NCBI GenBank assembly: GCA_030686995.1
Contig: CM060707.1
Location: 87,158,472 to 87,222,471 of the forward strand
From: Artemisia argyi
Taxonomy: Eukaryota > Streptophyta > Magnoliopsida > Asterales > Asteraceae
DNA: 64,000 nt
Direction of reading: 5' to 3'
Part shown: positions 44,516 to 56,407 of the stretch, piece after piece
How positions within the stretch are numbered: position 1 is the first letter of the stretch
How the letters are laid out: every line of letters starts with the position of its first letter
Position numbers and translations under genes: made by a program
The notes under the pieces: generated by a model
Database searches by the model: none
Told to the model about the DNA's origin: nothing
What the model saw: only the letters and a program-made list of their open reading frames with translations

Positions 44516-47514
44516 TGTAACACCCCCGAAATACCTGAATGGCAGCGGAATGGAATACCTGAGGGTGTAATGGATCATAGCACACAAGCAAGGAAATATT
44601 GAACGACCTAAAGTGTCGTTTGGAAAATACATCGTTTGATTCATTCAAAATATTCAGAGTTATGAAACATAGGTCCCAAAAGTTGGAAAAAGTTTACGGA
44701 AACAAGTTTAGTACAATCAAACGATAGTTCAAAGTGCATGAAATCCAAAAGTGACGCGTCAGCCTTGATACACAAAGTGACTCCATGCAATGCCATGAGG
44801 ATATGCCTTAGTTACCTGAGAAATACATTGCGAAAAACGGTCAACATAAAGTTGGTGAATAATCATAGGTTTATAAGTAAATCTAGTGTACAAATGCCAT
44901 AAGTAATGCCATGAAATAGGATGTCCGGAAAGTATATACATTGGCTCTTAAGCTCATGACCCCGAAGCTAGACGATACTTGGCCCCAATGAGTGTTTACC
45001 AGACACTCTAATAATAAAGACATGAAATGCATTCGTTCCATTTGGAGCAACCCAAACACGAATGGAGGCGTCACCCTCGATAGATCTATCCACTCACTCT
45101 CGCTTAGTACTAGAAATTAATGGTCCATGATAATAAAAGGGGACTTGTCAAGACGTGGTAAATAGGCAACTTAAGCAATGTATGAATTTTATACTTAGGC
45201 ATGTACACAAAAATAAGTAATGCAATGTATTCTCCCCCGTGGGATTTGAAATCAAAATATAGAATTAAAACGGGGCTATGAGAACTCACCTCGAAGTGAT
45301 GGTACAAAGATGGTGCAATGAGGTAAAAGTAGTCGGGACAATGAGGCGCGAGTACTAGCCGCAACCTAAATGAATAACCATGATCTAACTTAGATCAAGC
45401 CGTAATGAAATGAATGTACATGCACATGATGCTCATACCACTCGTAATTTAGAAATACTAGTTATCGTCATAGAAAAATAGTTTCCATACTTAGGAAAAT
45501 ATATCCATATATAGGAGTATATAACTTGTACGAAAAAGTTAACGTTCTAATCCTTGTATCAAAACCTTGAAATACGTCGTTACGTCGTATAAGTATTCTC
45601 TCGGGTCATACGTATTCATTTGATAAGAAAATCGTCCTTAGTAATGTTTCTAGAAAATATACCGTTTAGTACGTACGTTATTATTTTTATTTGTGACCAA
45701 AAATATATGTATAGTTTTGACAATGTTAAAACGGGTATAACTCGGTCGTTTTAGGCTCGTTTTCCTTGTTCTTTATGTCCACGGATTCGTCTTTGTGTAT
45801 ACTAGTATATTTTAGATAACTCGGCTCCTTAAAGTTACGTTTAATGCCTCAAATTACCCGTCGTATTCTGCCAAACAGCAAGCAGTTTTCTGAAAAGTAG
45901 TTTTCGTCGTTAAATTTGTAAAAATCATATCTCCTTCGTTATAAACTCGTTTTAATCCGTTCTTTCGCCTAAAGTTTCGTTTTTGAATGTATTTTCTAAA
46001 TCTTTGGTCAAAACTTGGTCATCATCTACTGATTTTCCCACGAAATTAAAATAGGGACAGTAGGTATTTCAAAAGTTTCAAAAACCATTTTCAAGTCTCC
46101 AAACTAGTTCCATCCTCCATCAATCCACTTTCAAACACCACAAAGCTAGTCTAAACCTACCATACACCTTCTTAGGGTGTCATGGGTCCTTAAACATCAC
46201 CAATCCACTAGGTCTAACAAGGGTTTCATATGTTTCCATTTCTAGGGCTTGAAAGTTAATATATACAAAAATGGAGTGGTACAAGTTGATGCATGTGTAA
46301 GATCTTGTAAGAAAAATATATAGACATAATAATAACTTGTAAAAATCATAAAAATGAGTTTGTTAACTTACTTGATGGTTTAGAGAGTTTAGATGATAAA
46401 AAGCCTACTAATCCTTGAGTTTTTATTTCAAAACTCTAACAAGGATGATTATACAAACTAGTTTATGACAAGATCTTGTAAAAATTATCCTCCTTGCTCC
46501 TTGATTACCCTAATTCGAACCAACTTAAGAGAGAAAGAGTGAAAGAGTTTTTCTAGTTGCAAGTAAAAGTGTTTTTGTGATAAATGTGTGAAAAAAAAGT
46601 TTTATTTATACAAAGAGACAATTGTTAGGTGACATTTAATTTGTTTGGTGAAGTTTGAATGTATATGGACCAAGGGGGGGGGGGGGGGTGGCCGGTCCTA
46701 AAAGGAGGGAAATGGGGGGGGGGGGGGTTGTCTTGGGATTAATTAGGAAAAGTAGTATTAGTAGTTAAGTGTAGTTAGGTTAGGTTTAGGTTTAAGGTTT
46801 AATCGGGTACCGGGTTCGTTAGAAATAAATTTTGTTGAAGTTATTCGGGACATAATAAAGTTATAAAAATTGTAAAAATATGTCGGGTATAAGTACGGAG
46901 AGTTTGGGTGATTATCGTTTAATTTTGGTGAAAACCGTCGTTATTAAGTTAAACGTATGATACGTAATAGTTAAATTTCCAAAATACCGGGTAAATTAAT
47001 ATTATAGTTTTTATATTATAGAAATGAGTATAAAAATGTATTGGGATCATAGTCGGGAGTGTCGGACATGTTAGACACTTATCGTTCGCGTATTAGTGTT
47101 TATTTGAAATAAACGTACGTAAATCGTTAATTATACCAAAAGTATAACTTTAGTTATCCTACGAGTGGAATAGCATGCAAGTGCCCTAACGATGATATGC
47201 AGACTATTTCTAGTCCGTATGAAGTGTCCCTGATAATAATGCATGAATTCGCTCCTGAACCAATACGGTTACGCGAATTTGAACACACGTAAACTAAATT
47301 TACGATGACATGAATAATGCACGTGAATAGTGGTTTTCTCTCGGAAATGAATAGTGTCAAGTGAATAGTAAAATTTCTGAATATGTCTCGGAATGTCAAA
47401 TTGACCTCAAAAACGATGAATAGTAAAACGATGAATAGTGATCGATGAATAGTAATTTGTGAATAGTAAAATGTCGAAGTTTGGAAAAATGACCTGAAAT
47501 TGTGGGTTGTGACA
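44516..47514 (-). repeat. 5' LTR of Tekay I
   Basis: 2999 bp, nearly identical to 35262-38262. Differences I see include c/t at 35317 versus 44571 and a change near the end (GACCTAAAAAACG versus GACCTCAAAAACG), plus G-run lengths. Confidence 0.95.
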
Positions 47515-47519
47515 CCCTA

Positions 47520-48785
47520 AAACCTTCTCATACATTGTGGTCTCATTTATTTTCTCAAAAATCTTGAGTAATGCTATGAGCTTTAAAAATCTTTTCATGA
47601 TCTTACACAACGGTATTTTATCTAAAACCCGGCACATTCTATTTATTTACATTGGAAATTTCACTACCATGTTGTAAACAACTCCTTTATTGTTATATAA
47701 ACTATCTTTCATTATATTACAAATGGATTTACTATTCCCCAAAGAATTACCCCATTATTACCTCATAAACTAATAACCTTATTCACTACTATTTTATAAA
47801 CTGCTCTAACTAGTTCAAAATTTACTTTTGTCACCTTTTTTACAAATCATTTGGTCAATTACCTTGTAAAACTAGTTTACTACTATCGTCTAAACCATTT
47901 TCACTACCATATTAATACACTCCTTGCCACTCTCTTACAAACTACTTTACCACCATCTTATAAACTAATCCACTGATGTACTACTATTAAATAAACTGTT
48001 TTGACTAGTTCCGAATAAACTATTTGTTATCATCTTACAAATCGCTCTGTCATTTACCTTATACCAAAATTTTCACCACCCTATAAATCATTTAGACATC
48101 TTCTTGCAAATCATAACTATTTTGTTATTATGTTATCGTTCTTCATTCTTCTATAATTCTTATAAACTGATTCATTATCTTCAAAAGCTGAAGTTCAGTA
48201 ACTTTTTCTAGATTCATCAAGTTCTCTTTTGAAACCTTCGTTGTTAAAGGTCCGTGATTCTGGCCCGATGCGGACTAATTAGAACTGCTTAAAACTTCCT
48301 TTTCCGCGTGCATGTTCCTTATTCGCTTGTGTTACACACTCATACTACTTACTTATGATTGATTCTTACGTATGTACAAACTTATATCACTCTTTGTATA
48401 TAAGATACTTATGCAAACTCCATACTTGTCCAACAATGGGCATATCACGAGTATAACTAAGTTAAGTATTTGAAAATTTTATCGAACCTCGATTAAATAT
48501 AGTCTAGTCACCTATATTTAACTTTGGGACAGTGGAACATAGTCTGACTACCTATGTTCGACTTAGATTTTTCAAATACTAAGAATAGTTATATATGGGT
48601 TATGTCTAATTGATCTTCTACTTGATCTTTGAGAATCACAAAATTTTTATGTGAGTATAACAATTCAGCGGTATTCATACGATCGGGCAAAACAATTAAA
48701 CAAATCCTCATTTTTTTCGCAAGTGAACCGTCTAGAGATAAAGCGAGTTGAGCTCCAGGATGGCGCTCTCTTAAGGTGTACGTGC
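47520..48785 (+). other. Element H 3' internal region
   Basis: This 1.27-kb remainder of H after the Tekay insertion has no supported ORF. From about 47650 to 48130 it is a diverged repeat of ACTACCATNTTATAAACT-like units at roughly 30-40 bp spacing. A multibranch hairpin module follows at 48465-48580. No strong purine tract precedes the 3' LTR (CTCTTAAGGTGTACGTGC). Confidence 0.6.
48465..48580 (+). repeat. Twin-hairpin module in element H
   Basis: An outer perfect 12-bp stem (AGTATTTGAAAA at 48465-48476, TTTTCAAATACT at 48569-48580) encloses two perfect 8-bp hairpins. These are AAATATAG/CTATATTT (48495-48502, 48512-48519) and GAACATAG/CTATGTTC (48535-48542, 48552-48559), each with a 9-nt loop (TCTAGTCAC, TCTGACTAC). 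J carries a homologous module. Confidence 0.75.
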
Positions 48786-51700
48786 TGTGACATTTCTAAA
48801 ATTTCATGTCATTTATTTTAATAGTTTATTATTCAACTATTTTATTTTTAACTAATTAACTTCGTCGGAAGTTATCCGCGTATGTCATAACGCGTTCAAT
48901 TCATTCAACCACGACTATACTATGTCTACTCTACACTTTCTATGCACTATTGTTTCCTTACAATCCTATTTTAAAAGTCATAATTAACTTTTTCCAATTT
49001 TACATAAACCTTGCACCTTTTACGTTTTACGCAATTTAAATTTACGTTTTAAAGGTTTAACAAAGTGAACCAACCCTAGACTATGATAATTTACATATTT
49101 TATGAATTTTTAAACTATTTCATGTTTACAAATGAGTTTTATACTTTTCGTGTCATTTTTATAGCTTACGTCACTTTTATCAAGAACCGATGTCACCAAA
49201 CGTATTTTCGACTCACGGTTTTATTTTTAACGACGTTTAAACACTCCGATAAACCCATGACTCAACTAATATATTAAAAGTAGCTCTTTTAACATGTTTT
49301 AACATTTTAAAAAGTTTAGTATTTTTATGGTACACGCTTTTATGTTTCGTGTCTTAAAAACTACACGTTTTAAATTACCGGGATCAAATCTACACACTCT
49401 AAACACAATACTACTCAAATAAAACCACTAATCCTTGTTTTCCCCTTATAGAAAACGTCTAGACCACATGGTCACTTGTCCATGTGGTGTCTTAGTGGAA
49501 TTATGTAGTGTTGTGTACCTATTAACTCATAAGGACACTTGTAATTTCCATTTTGCATGTAGCCTTATAATAAAACCACTACATCTCACTCTTTCTTTCA
49601 TTTACATCAATCACCATCATTTTTACAAGCAAATAAACTCAAAAACCGGCCATTTTATCTCTTATGGTCGTGGTTTCTCAAGCACAAACACAACCATTGT
49701 AGTTTTGTTTTCCTATTGAAGATTGATACAAGATGAAGGTCCTTTGGTGCTAGTTTGGTTCTTGATTCCTTTCCTCTTCAAGCCTTCATTGTCAAGAGTT
49801 TTGTTGGTGATTTTTCTAAGGGTTTTCAAAGTGTTAAAGAAATGGTGAATCTCAAGTTCTTTCAAGAGTTTTGGTGATAAAAATTTGGATGATCATGGGT
49901 TAAGGAAAAGAGTGTAAGTATTGTTACTTTCATCTTGAACTTTATGATCCTTCCAAACATTTCTTTTTCCTATATTTTTATGGCTTACAATAGGTTATTG
50001 TGGCTGTAGATTGGAGTTCTCAAGATCCTCTAAAGGTTCATCCTTCAAGTCATAAAAGATCCTTGCTTGGTGGTGACTTTGGATAGCCCTTGATTTTTGT
50101 TCTTGAAAATTATCTTGTCCTTCTCTTTTTGTAAGAAACTCTTTTATAAATTTTCATTGTATTTATATTTTTTTCACTTCTGTAAATTTATTATATATTG
50201 ATGTAAATGAGTATGATATAAGTTATTATACTAAATTAGGCTTGGTACATAAGTTTATTCACTAGAAAACCTTAAAGGACTAAACATGCAAACTGTGAAT
50301 CTGGACTAGGGGTAGAAACGGAATAAACTGCACTAATCAGTAGACATTGGACCTAAACTAAAAATATTGGGCTGTAGGCCTATGTCTTACGGAAATTTTG
50401 ACGGGTATTTCGTCGAATAACTCATTACGATGATTAAACTAGAAATATTTTTGCGAAACATGCCAGATTCTGAGTTACAGATTTAAATGGTAAAAATCTC
50501 AGTGATATGTTCATTTTCACTACTTGGCCCAGTTTTATGAAATGTAGGTAAGATCTTAACTTAAACATGACCGCAAACGGGGAATTAATTGGACTTGTAG
50601 AACTCTAGATATCGCATTTTTCGTGGGACTGTTGTGATATTGAAAACTGTTGTGCTGAATACTATGGGTAAATGGATTATTTTTCTACTGTTAAGTAATT
50701 TTTGGCCTAGTGGGACACACAAAACTTGTTAGTACAGACAAATACCTTTCCGGGGATATAAGAAACTTAATTTTTCGACATACGGTTTAATAGTAACGGA
50801 TTTTCTAAGGTGTACAAATTATAAAAATATTAACAGCTTTGACTTTTAAAGTGTAGAGGATTCGAAAACTTATATGACTATATCTCTAAAACTTAATTTT
50901 GAACACTTGATATAATTAGGAATTATGTACCAAGCATAAGTAAGTTAATAACTTATATATATAGCTAAGTTGCATCAATGTTTATTTTCAAAACCTAAGA
51001 CAACGTATATATGTTTTGGTTCTTCGTAGAGCTTCGCGGCTATCTTTCTTCGCTTGCTTGCTCGTTTCATAGTACCTCCTGTGTTCACGGTGAGTTCATA
51101 GCCTCGCCTTTACTTATTTAAACGTTTTATAAACCTCGCGAGGGGGATACATGCTAGTTTTACAAACTGAATACAAGTAGTTTTTGGTATGTTGGACCCG
51201 ATTACATGATTTATAGACATCTGACATTGAGTATTTCTTGCCAATTAAGTCCCCATCATGAACCGTTAATTCCGTAGGAAACGCTAGTATTATGAATATG
51301 CATATTTGGCCTGGCGGGCCTGGCCGGGTGAGTAGCGCTCATACATCAACGGTCACATAATATTGAGAGATTACGTGGTAAATGGCAAATCTTACCTTTT
51401 CGGGGCACTATTAAACTAGGTCAAGGTTCGGTTTCATGAGCTCAATGCTATAAATCTTATTTCCCGACTTGTATTTGTTACATGTCAACTTAATTATAGG
51501 CGTATAACAACGTAGCCCATCTATTTTAAACTGATTTATCTTGTATTCAAATAATTACTTATTAAACTCTATGGATTCACTCAACCTTTGTGTTGACTTT
51601 TAGCATGTTTTATCTCAGGTCCGTAAGTGACTTTCGGCTTGGATGGGCAGCGCAAGAAATGGATATCTACATGATGGCTCATATTTAAATAAAAGTTTTC

Positions 51701-51903
51701 ATTCGATAATGTTCTAAACATTCAAAACTTATGTATCTTTTAACTATGTTAAAAACTTTTGGGACCTTGTTAACTCTGATAAATTATCCAATGTAATGTT
51801 TTAAAAACGACTTTGTTTTAAAGTTGTTTACTATACTTGTACTATGTGACCAAATTGCACCCCATGTTGTATTCCGCTGCGTTCCTAAAATGGGGGTGTT
51901 ATA
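48786..51903 (+). repeat. 3' LTR of element H
   Basis: 3118 bp, same ends as 31094-34212. It is followed by GTTGC, the right copy of the target duplication, and then the rest of C's LTR. Confidence 0.93.
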
Positions 51904-52913
51904 GTTGCGCCATAGCAGCATCCTGGCCTATAAATACCAGACGGATTTGCACTTTGAAGGGCATCTCCCCTTTCCTAAACCTTTCTAGGGTCTGGGGAGA
52001 GCAACCATAGAAGAAGATGATGGAGTTAGAAGTCAGAAGATGGAAGTTCTCATCTACATTAATCGTTTGTATTCGAGTTTGGATTCTCTTATGCTTTTCA
52101 TTAATCATTTGATGAATTCTTATTATTAATTCAAGATTGTTTCAGTCATTTGTTCTCTTTTATTACTTCGTAGAGATATCTTCTTTGTCCATTCATTTGC
52201 ACTAGTTTCGGTAGTATTATAAGCTTGTTTGTATCTATTACGCTTTATGCGGTTGACTTGATACCTCAATCCATTTAGTATGCTAGAAGAATTGATCATA
52301 GGACACTAGCCTGATAGATTGCGAGGAAATGGGAGGGATGACAACTGACCATATTTCCTTAAGTGAAAATTTACCATAGGACCACCTTACAAGTGGAGGT
52401 ACTTAAGAAGTTAGAGTGATCTAAGATCCAAGAGGGTAGATCTCTACCGAATGTGATCTATTAGATTTGGCGCTTAATGACTCAACCAAATATCCAACCT
52501 CCGCTTACTAGCATGAGGTAGTGCCTGTGGTTCTGGAGGTGATAGGAAGGGAAGATAGACTAGGATGACTTTACCCTATGATTTCTAGTGATATTTATGC
52601 CATTGTATGTTGTGTATGAACTGGAGTAATCACCTGAATACTTGAATTATTGCTTTATCTTTATACTTTCTTTCTCTTGATTCAATTCTGTGGATTGCAA
52701 ATCAATGCATACTACTCTATTCAACATTATTATCAACTTTTACCTCTGATTACCACATAACATACTTTGATCTCTTTCAAAACAGCTCTTAGGGACAACA
52801 CTCGGATTTACCTAGGCTCTACTACATCTGATCGGGTTCTCTGCCCGTTAGCATGTGTTTATCCTTGTATCTCTAAGTTTTATAAATGTAAAACAGGATG
52901 AAATTACACATCA
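51904..52913 (+). repeat. Element C 5' LTR, remaining part
   Basis: This continues the LTR interrupted at 31093. One more dyad variant (GCGCCATAGC) is followed by a TATA box (TATAAATA, 51929-51936), a long R-U5 region and the end ACACATCA. The segment TACTACATCTGATCGGG and the following CTCTGCCCG resemble the LTR end of element B, placing both in one lineage. Confidence 0.78.
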
Positions 52914-52919
52914 GGTTTT

Positions 52920-52937
52920 TGGCGCCGCTGCCGGGGA
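52920..52937 (+). other. Primer binding site of element C (tRNA-Asp type)
   Basis: TGGCGCCGCTGCCGGGGA differs at one base from the tRNA-Asp primer complement known from Athila/Tat elements. It lies six bases after the LTR end. Confidence 0.88.
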
Positions 52938-53558
52938 GCAGTTTAGTTTACTGATTTATGGTATGTTTATGTTTGACCATTTATGAGACGGGTATGCCTT
53001 ACTTCACGTACGTAATTTGTTCTCTCGTATTACAATTTAAAATTTTGGTTCAAAACTTTAAATTACTATGTATTACGGCGTAGTCACTTCAACAACTACG
53101 CCGTAGCTATTCGTTTACTATCCAATTTTTCGAATCTTGAAAATAGGTTACGACGTAACTACTTTCGAAACTACGCCGTAACACCTTTCCTATATAAACA
53201 CTTTTACACTTCACTTTTAGGGTTTTTACCATAACTTACAACCGCCATTGCCACTGTTAAAATTTTTTCAAAAATTTCCTTTTTTCTCGTAACAATCCTA
53301 CTACCTTTTCTACTGATCAAATGGCAGATAATGATCTTTGAATATCTCAATTTCTTACTTTTATTTAACTAGGGTTTCCTCTTTTAATATTGGGGGTCTT
53401 TATTTTTATACTTTGCTAAATACTATTGACCGCTTAAAACTTGTTCCTGATCATGTTTAATCATTTTCATTTTAGCTTTCACTATGATTATTAATGGTGT
53501 TGTGACTATTTGGAAATATGGTGTTGAAACTATTAATAATGATCTAGGCATTAGCATT
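52938..53558 (+). promoter_or_regulatory. Element C leader with second dyad cluster and TATA
   Basis: Four dyads of the C type lie at about 53071 (TTACGGCGTAG), 53096 (CTACGCCGTAG), 53148 (GTTACGACGTAAC) and 53174 (CTACGCCGTAAC). A second TATA box (TATATAAA, 53191-53198) and a T-rich leader follow. The first ATG (53321) gives only six codons (MADNDL, then stop). No gag is visible here before J is inserted at 53559. Confidence 0.5.
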
Positions 53559-54320
53559 TGTCACACCCCCAAGATCGGGTATCGGTTTTATTAGAAATAA
53601 ATGTCCACGAAGTTTACCGGGATGAAATAAAGTTATAAAAATGTTAAAAACATATTAAAAATATGTTGGGTACATTTACTGAGTGATCGGGTGATTAATG
53701 TTTAGTTTTAACGAAAACCGTCGTTATATTTATACGCGTACGTTAAAAATAAAATAAATTTCCAAAATACTGGGTAACTGAATGTTATAACTTTTATGAT
53801 GTTAAAATGGATATAAAAAAATATGTCGGGACCATTGTGGGAATATTTAGATATATTCGTCGTGTATAAACCGGGTGTTAACGTTTATTATAAATACTTA
53901 TACGTAAAAACGTTAAATGTACTGAATATAGAAATTTGAAAATCCTGAGAGTGGTATAACATGAAAATGCTGTTATGATGATATGCAGACTATCCCCAGT
54001 CCGTATGCAGTGTACTTAACACTAATGAAATGAATTCGCACCTAAACCAATCCGGTTACGCGAATTTGAATACCCGTAAACTAAATTTACGATGAAATGA
54101 GTAATGCAAGTGAATGATGAAAACTTTTCCGGAAATGAATAGTGTTCGGTGAATAGTAAATTTCCAAAAAGTTTCTCAGAACATCAAACTGACCTCGAAA
54201 ACGATGAATAGTAAAACGATGAATAGTGTTTTGATGAATAGTGATTTATGAATAGTAAAAAGTCGAAGTTTGGGAAAATGACCTGAAATGGTAAATGACG
54301 TGAAATGGTGAGTTGTGACA
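53559..54320 (-). repeat. 3' LTR of J
   Basis: 762 bp, TGTCACACCC...GAGTTGTGACA on the plus strand. I see no difference from 55641-56402. Confidence 0.95.
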
Positions 54321-54356
54321 GTCTTCCCCTCTAAAAGGAACTTCGTCCCGAAGTTC
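54321..54356 (-). other. PPT and hairpin before J 3' LTR
   Basis: In element sense the hairpin GAACTTCG, GGA loop, CGAAGTTC (54356-54338) is followed by 17 nt ending TTAGAGGGGAAGAC, then the LTR. The layout matches Tekay I with three compensated pairs. Confidence 0.8.
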
Positions 54357-54399
54357 AGTTTATGTTGGTCTCTGAAAACATATTGGTGAAAAGGTGATG

Positions 54400-54482
54400 A
54401 TATTCGAGAATTCCAGCGAATTCTAACGATAGGAATTCGACCCTGCTTCAACTGTTTGACCTAACTGTCCATGATTTGTACT
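54400..54482 (-). pseudogene. Chromodomain remnant in J
   Basis: The minus strand reads VQIMDS, stop, VKQLKQGRIPIVRIRWNSR, matching the Tekay I chromodomain start ([13 protein letters not shown] and [11 protein letters not shown]). Only about 27 codons remain, showing that J arose by internal deletion of a Tekay element that retained the pol 3' end. Confidence 0.88.
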
Positions 54483-55164
54483 TGTTCTCCTGCAAGGTTT
54501 ATGTTTGACTTTGGGTTGGATTCCTTTCCAAATGGGATTATGAGTAACTAATCTGAAAAGCTGATAATACGTGGTTGTGTAATCCTGTTGCTGTTGTTCT
54601 CTAACAAGGCTCAAGTCTGATGACCACTAGGCCTACTCTGTTTGAAATATTACATGGTCCAGTGATAGTGGTTCGAATAGTTTGGTGATATCCTGGGAAT
54701 TCTGTTGAGTTTTGAAATGGTCTTAATGTACCGAGAGATTCTCCTTATAGATGGTATGGAAAGTCTTTCCTAGGGAGGTCATTGATAATATCCACTTATC
54801 AATATAGAGAGTAGTGTGCGATGAGTGGCATAGGAATCCATAAAGTGCCAGCTAATTCCTTATATGTACATACGGGGATAGGGAAAGGTAATGATAGTGA
54901 TGGTGAGAAGGGAAGAGACTGTGACAACTGCGACAAAATGATATTGTGATACAAGAAAATACTGTGATGTAAGTGTATTATGCATAAATGTGAATGTTCA
55001 TGAAATGAAATGATCAATTTACATGCTTCCAAGCGGCGGTTCATGAGGTGATGAAAAGTATGAATGTTCTGACAATGAGGGTATACACACATGCATGAAA
55101 CATTTGGAAAATGAGTAAAGGATTCAATCCAGACAGAATTTTATTATAACCATTCTCAGTGTTG

Positions 55165-55269
55165 CAAAATTCATTTCTGAGTCGGATATAGGTAGTCAGC
55201 CTATGTCCCACTATCCCGGGTTGAATATAGGTGACTAGTCTATATTCCACCGAGGTTCCATGAATTTTG
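55165..55269 (-). repeat. Twin-hairpin module in J
   Basis: An outer perfect 10-bp stem (CAAAATTCAT 55165-55174, ATGAATTTTG 55260-55269) encloses two hairpins. GAATATAG/CTATATTC (55223-55230, 55240-55247) is perfect. GGATATAG/CTATGTCC (55184-55191, 55201-55208) has one T-G pair on this strand. Loops are 9 nt, as in H. The module lies about 360 nt after the primer site. Confidence 0.75.
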
Positions 55270-55625
55270 AAATACTCAGCTCAGTCATACTAATACTATG
55301 TCCATCACAAATACCAAGACGTTCTGAAAGACAAAAGCAAGTGACCAAGCTCGAGGTCAAATGATGAAACTATGCAAGGAAAAACATAATGCGGTGACAT
55401 ATATGATACGTGAACATGCTTATATGAAAAACAATTATAGTAATCAACTATAATAAATGAATATAATATATCAGATAATGAGACACAAATCTCATCACCT
55501 AAGTCAGCAACAAACCACAATGAGGTTTCAGCTTGGCAGGCAGGCACGTGACGGTCATAGGGTTAAGTTTTCTTGAAAGTAGCTATAGTCTAGGTTTTAA
55601 AAACACTTAGTTCGCTATAGCCAAA

Positions 55626-55637
55626 GCTCTGATGCCA
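55626..55637 (-). other. Primer binding site of J
   Basis: TGGCATCAGAGC in element sense, three bases after the 5' LTR. It has one mismatch to the initiator-Met primer complement. Confidence 0.9.
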
Positions 55638-55640
55638 ATC

Positions 55641-56402
55641 TGTCACACCCCCAAGATCGGGTATCGGTTTTATTAGAAATAAATGTCCACGAAGTTTACC
55701 GGGATGAAATAAAGTTATAAAAATGTTAAAAACATATTAAAAATATGTTGGGTACATTTACTGAGTGATCGGGTGATTAATGTTTAGTTTTAACGAAAAC
55801 CGTCGTTATATTTATACGCGTACGTTAAAAATAAAATAAATTTCCAAAATACTGGGTAACTGAATGTTATAACTTTTATGATGTTAAAATGGATATAAAA
55901 AAATATGTCGGGACCATTGTGGGAATATTTAGATATATTCGTCGTGTATAAACCGGGTGTTAACGTTTATTATAAATACTTATACGTAAAAACGTTAAAT
56001 GTACTGAATATAGAAATTTGAAAATCCTGAGAGTGGTATAACATGAAAATGCTGTTATGATGATATGCAGACTATCCCCAGTCCGTATGCAGTGTACTTA
56101 ACACTAATGAAATGAATTCGCACCTAAACCAATCCGGTTACGCGAATTTGAATACCCGTAAACTAAATTTACGATGAAATGAGTAATGCAAGTGAATGAT
56201 GAAAACTTTTCCGGAAATGAATAGTGTTCGGTGAATAGTAAATTTCCAAAAAGTTTCTCAGAACATCAAACTGACCTCGAAAACGATGAATAGTAAAACG
56301 ATGAATAGTGTTTTGATGAATAGTGATTTATGAATAGTAAAAAGTCGAAGTTTGGGAAAATGACCTGAAATGGTAAATGACGTGAAATGGTGAGTTGTGA
56401 CA
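55641..56402 (-). repeat. 5' LTR of J
   Basis: 762 bp, same ends and, by reading, the same sequence as 53559-54320. Confidence 0.95.
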
Positions 56403-56407
56403 GCATT

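Larger units (their letters stand above)
35262..47514 (-). mobile_element. Tekay chromovirus element I, structurally complete
   Basis: This 12,253-bp minus-strand Ty3 element is flanked by a perfect CCCTA duplication (35257-35261, 47515-47519) inside element H. LTRs are 44516-47514 (5') and 35262-38262 (3'). It contains an initiator-Met-type primer site, a leader ORF, a single 1532-codon gag-pol with a C-terminal chromodomain, and a hairpin plus purine tract before the 3' LTR. I count about ten substitutions between the 3-kb LTRs, apart from G-run length, so the insertion is young. The RT active site carries a His in place of an Asp, so this copy may be unable to self-copy. Confidence 0.96.
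31094..51903 (+). mobile_element. Non-autonomous LTR element H, nested host of Tekay I
   Basis: LTRs of 3119 bp (31094-34212) and 3118 bp (48786-51903) flank an internal region that is only about 2.3 kb once the Tekay insertion is removed, with no gag or pol. The flanks GTTAC and GTTGC form a target duplication with one mismatch. The primer site TGGTACCAGAGC and the LTR end (ATTCCGCTGC, then GGGGGTGTTATA) match those of Tekay I, so H looks like a large retrotransposon derivative mobilised by Tekay-like enzymes. I count roughly thirty differences between its LTRs, more than in Tekay I, consistent with being the older host. Confidence 0.9.
53559..56402 (-). mobile_element. Non-autonomous Tekay derivative J
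   Basis: This 2844-bp minus-strand element has two 762-bp LTRs that I read as identical and a perfect GCATT duplication (53554-53558, 56403-56407). The internal region is 1320 bp with a primer site, a twin-hairpin module, a short chromodomain remnant and a PPT with upstream hairpin. The LTRs are homologous to the outer part of the Tekay I LTR, including the TGAATAGT array. It lacks gag, RT and integrase and must depend on Tekay-type enzymes. Identical LTRs and a perfect duplication indicate the most recent insertion in the window. Confidence 0.94.

Noticed and set aside
48700..48785. A Tekay-type hairpin before the 3' LTR of H
   Set aside because: Only a 4-bp GAGC/GCTC pairing is present; the 8-bp stem and GGA loop are missing.
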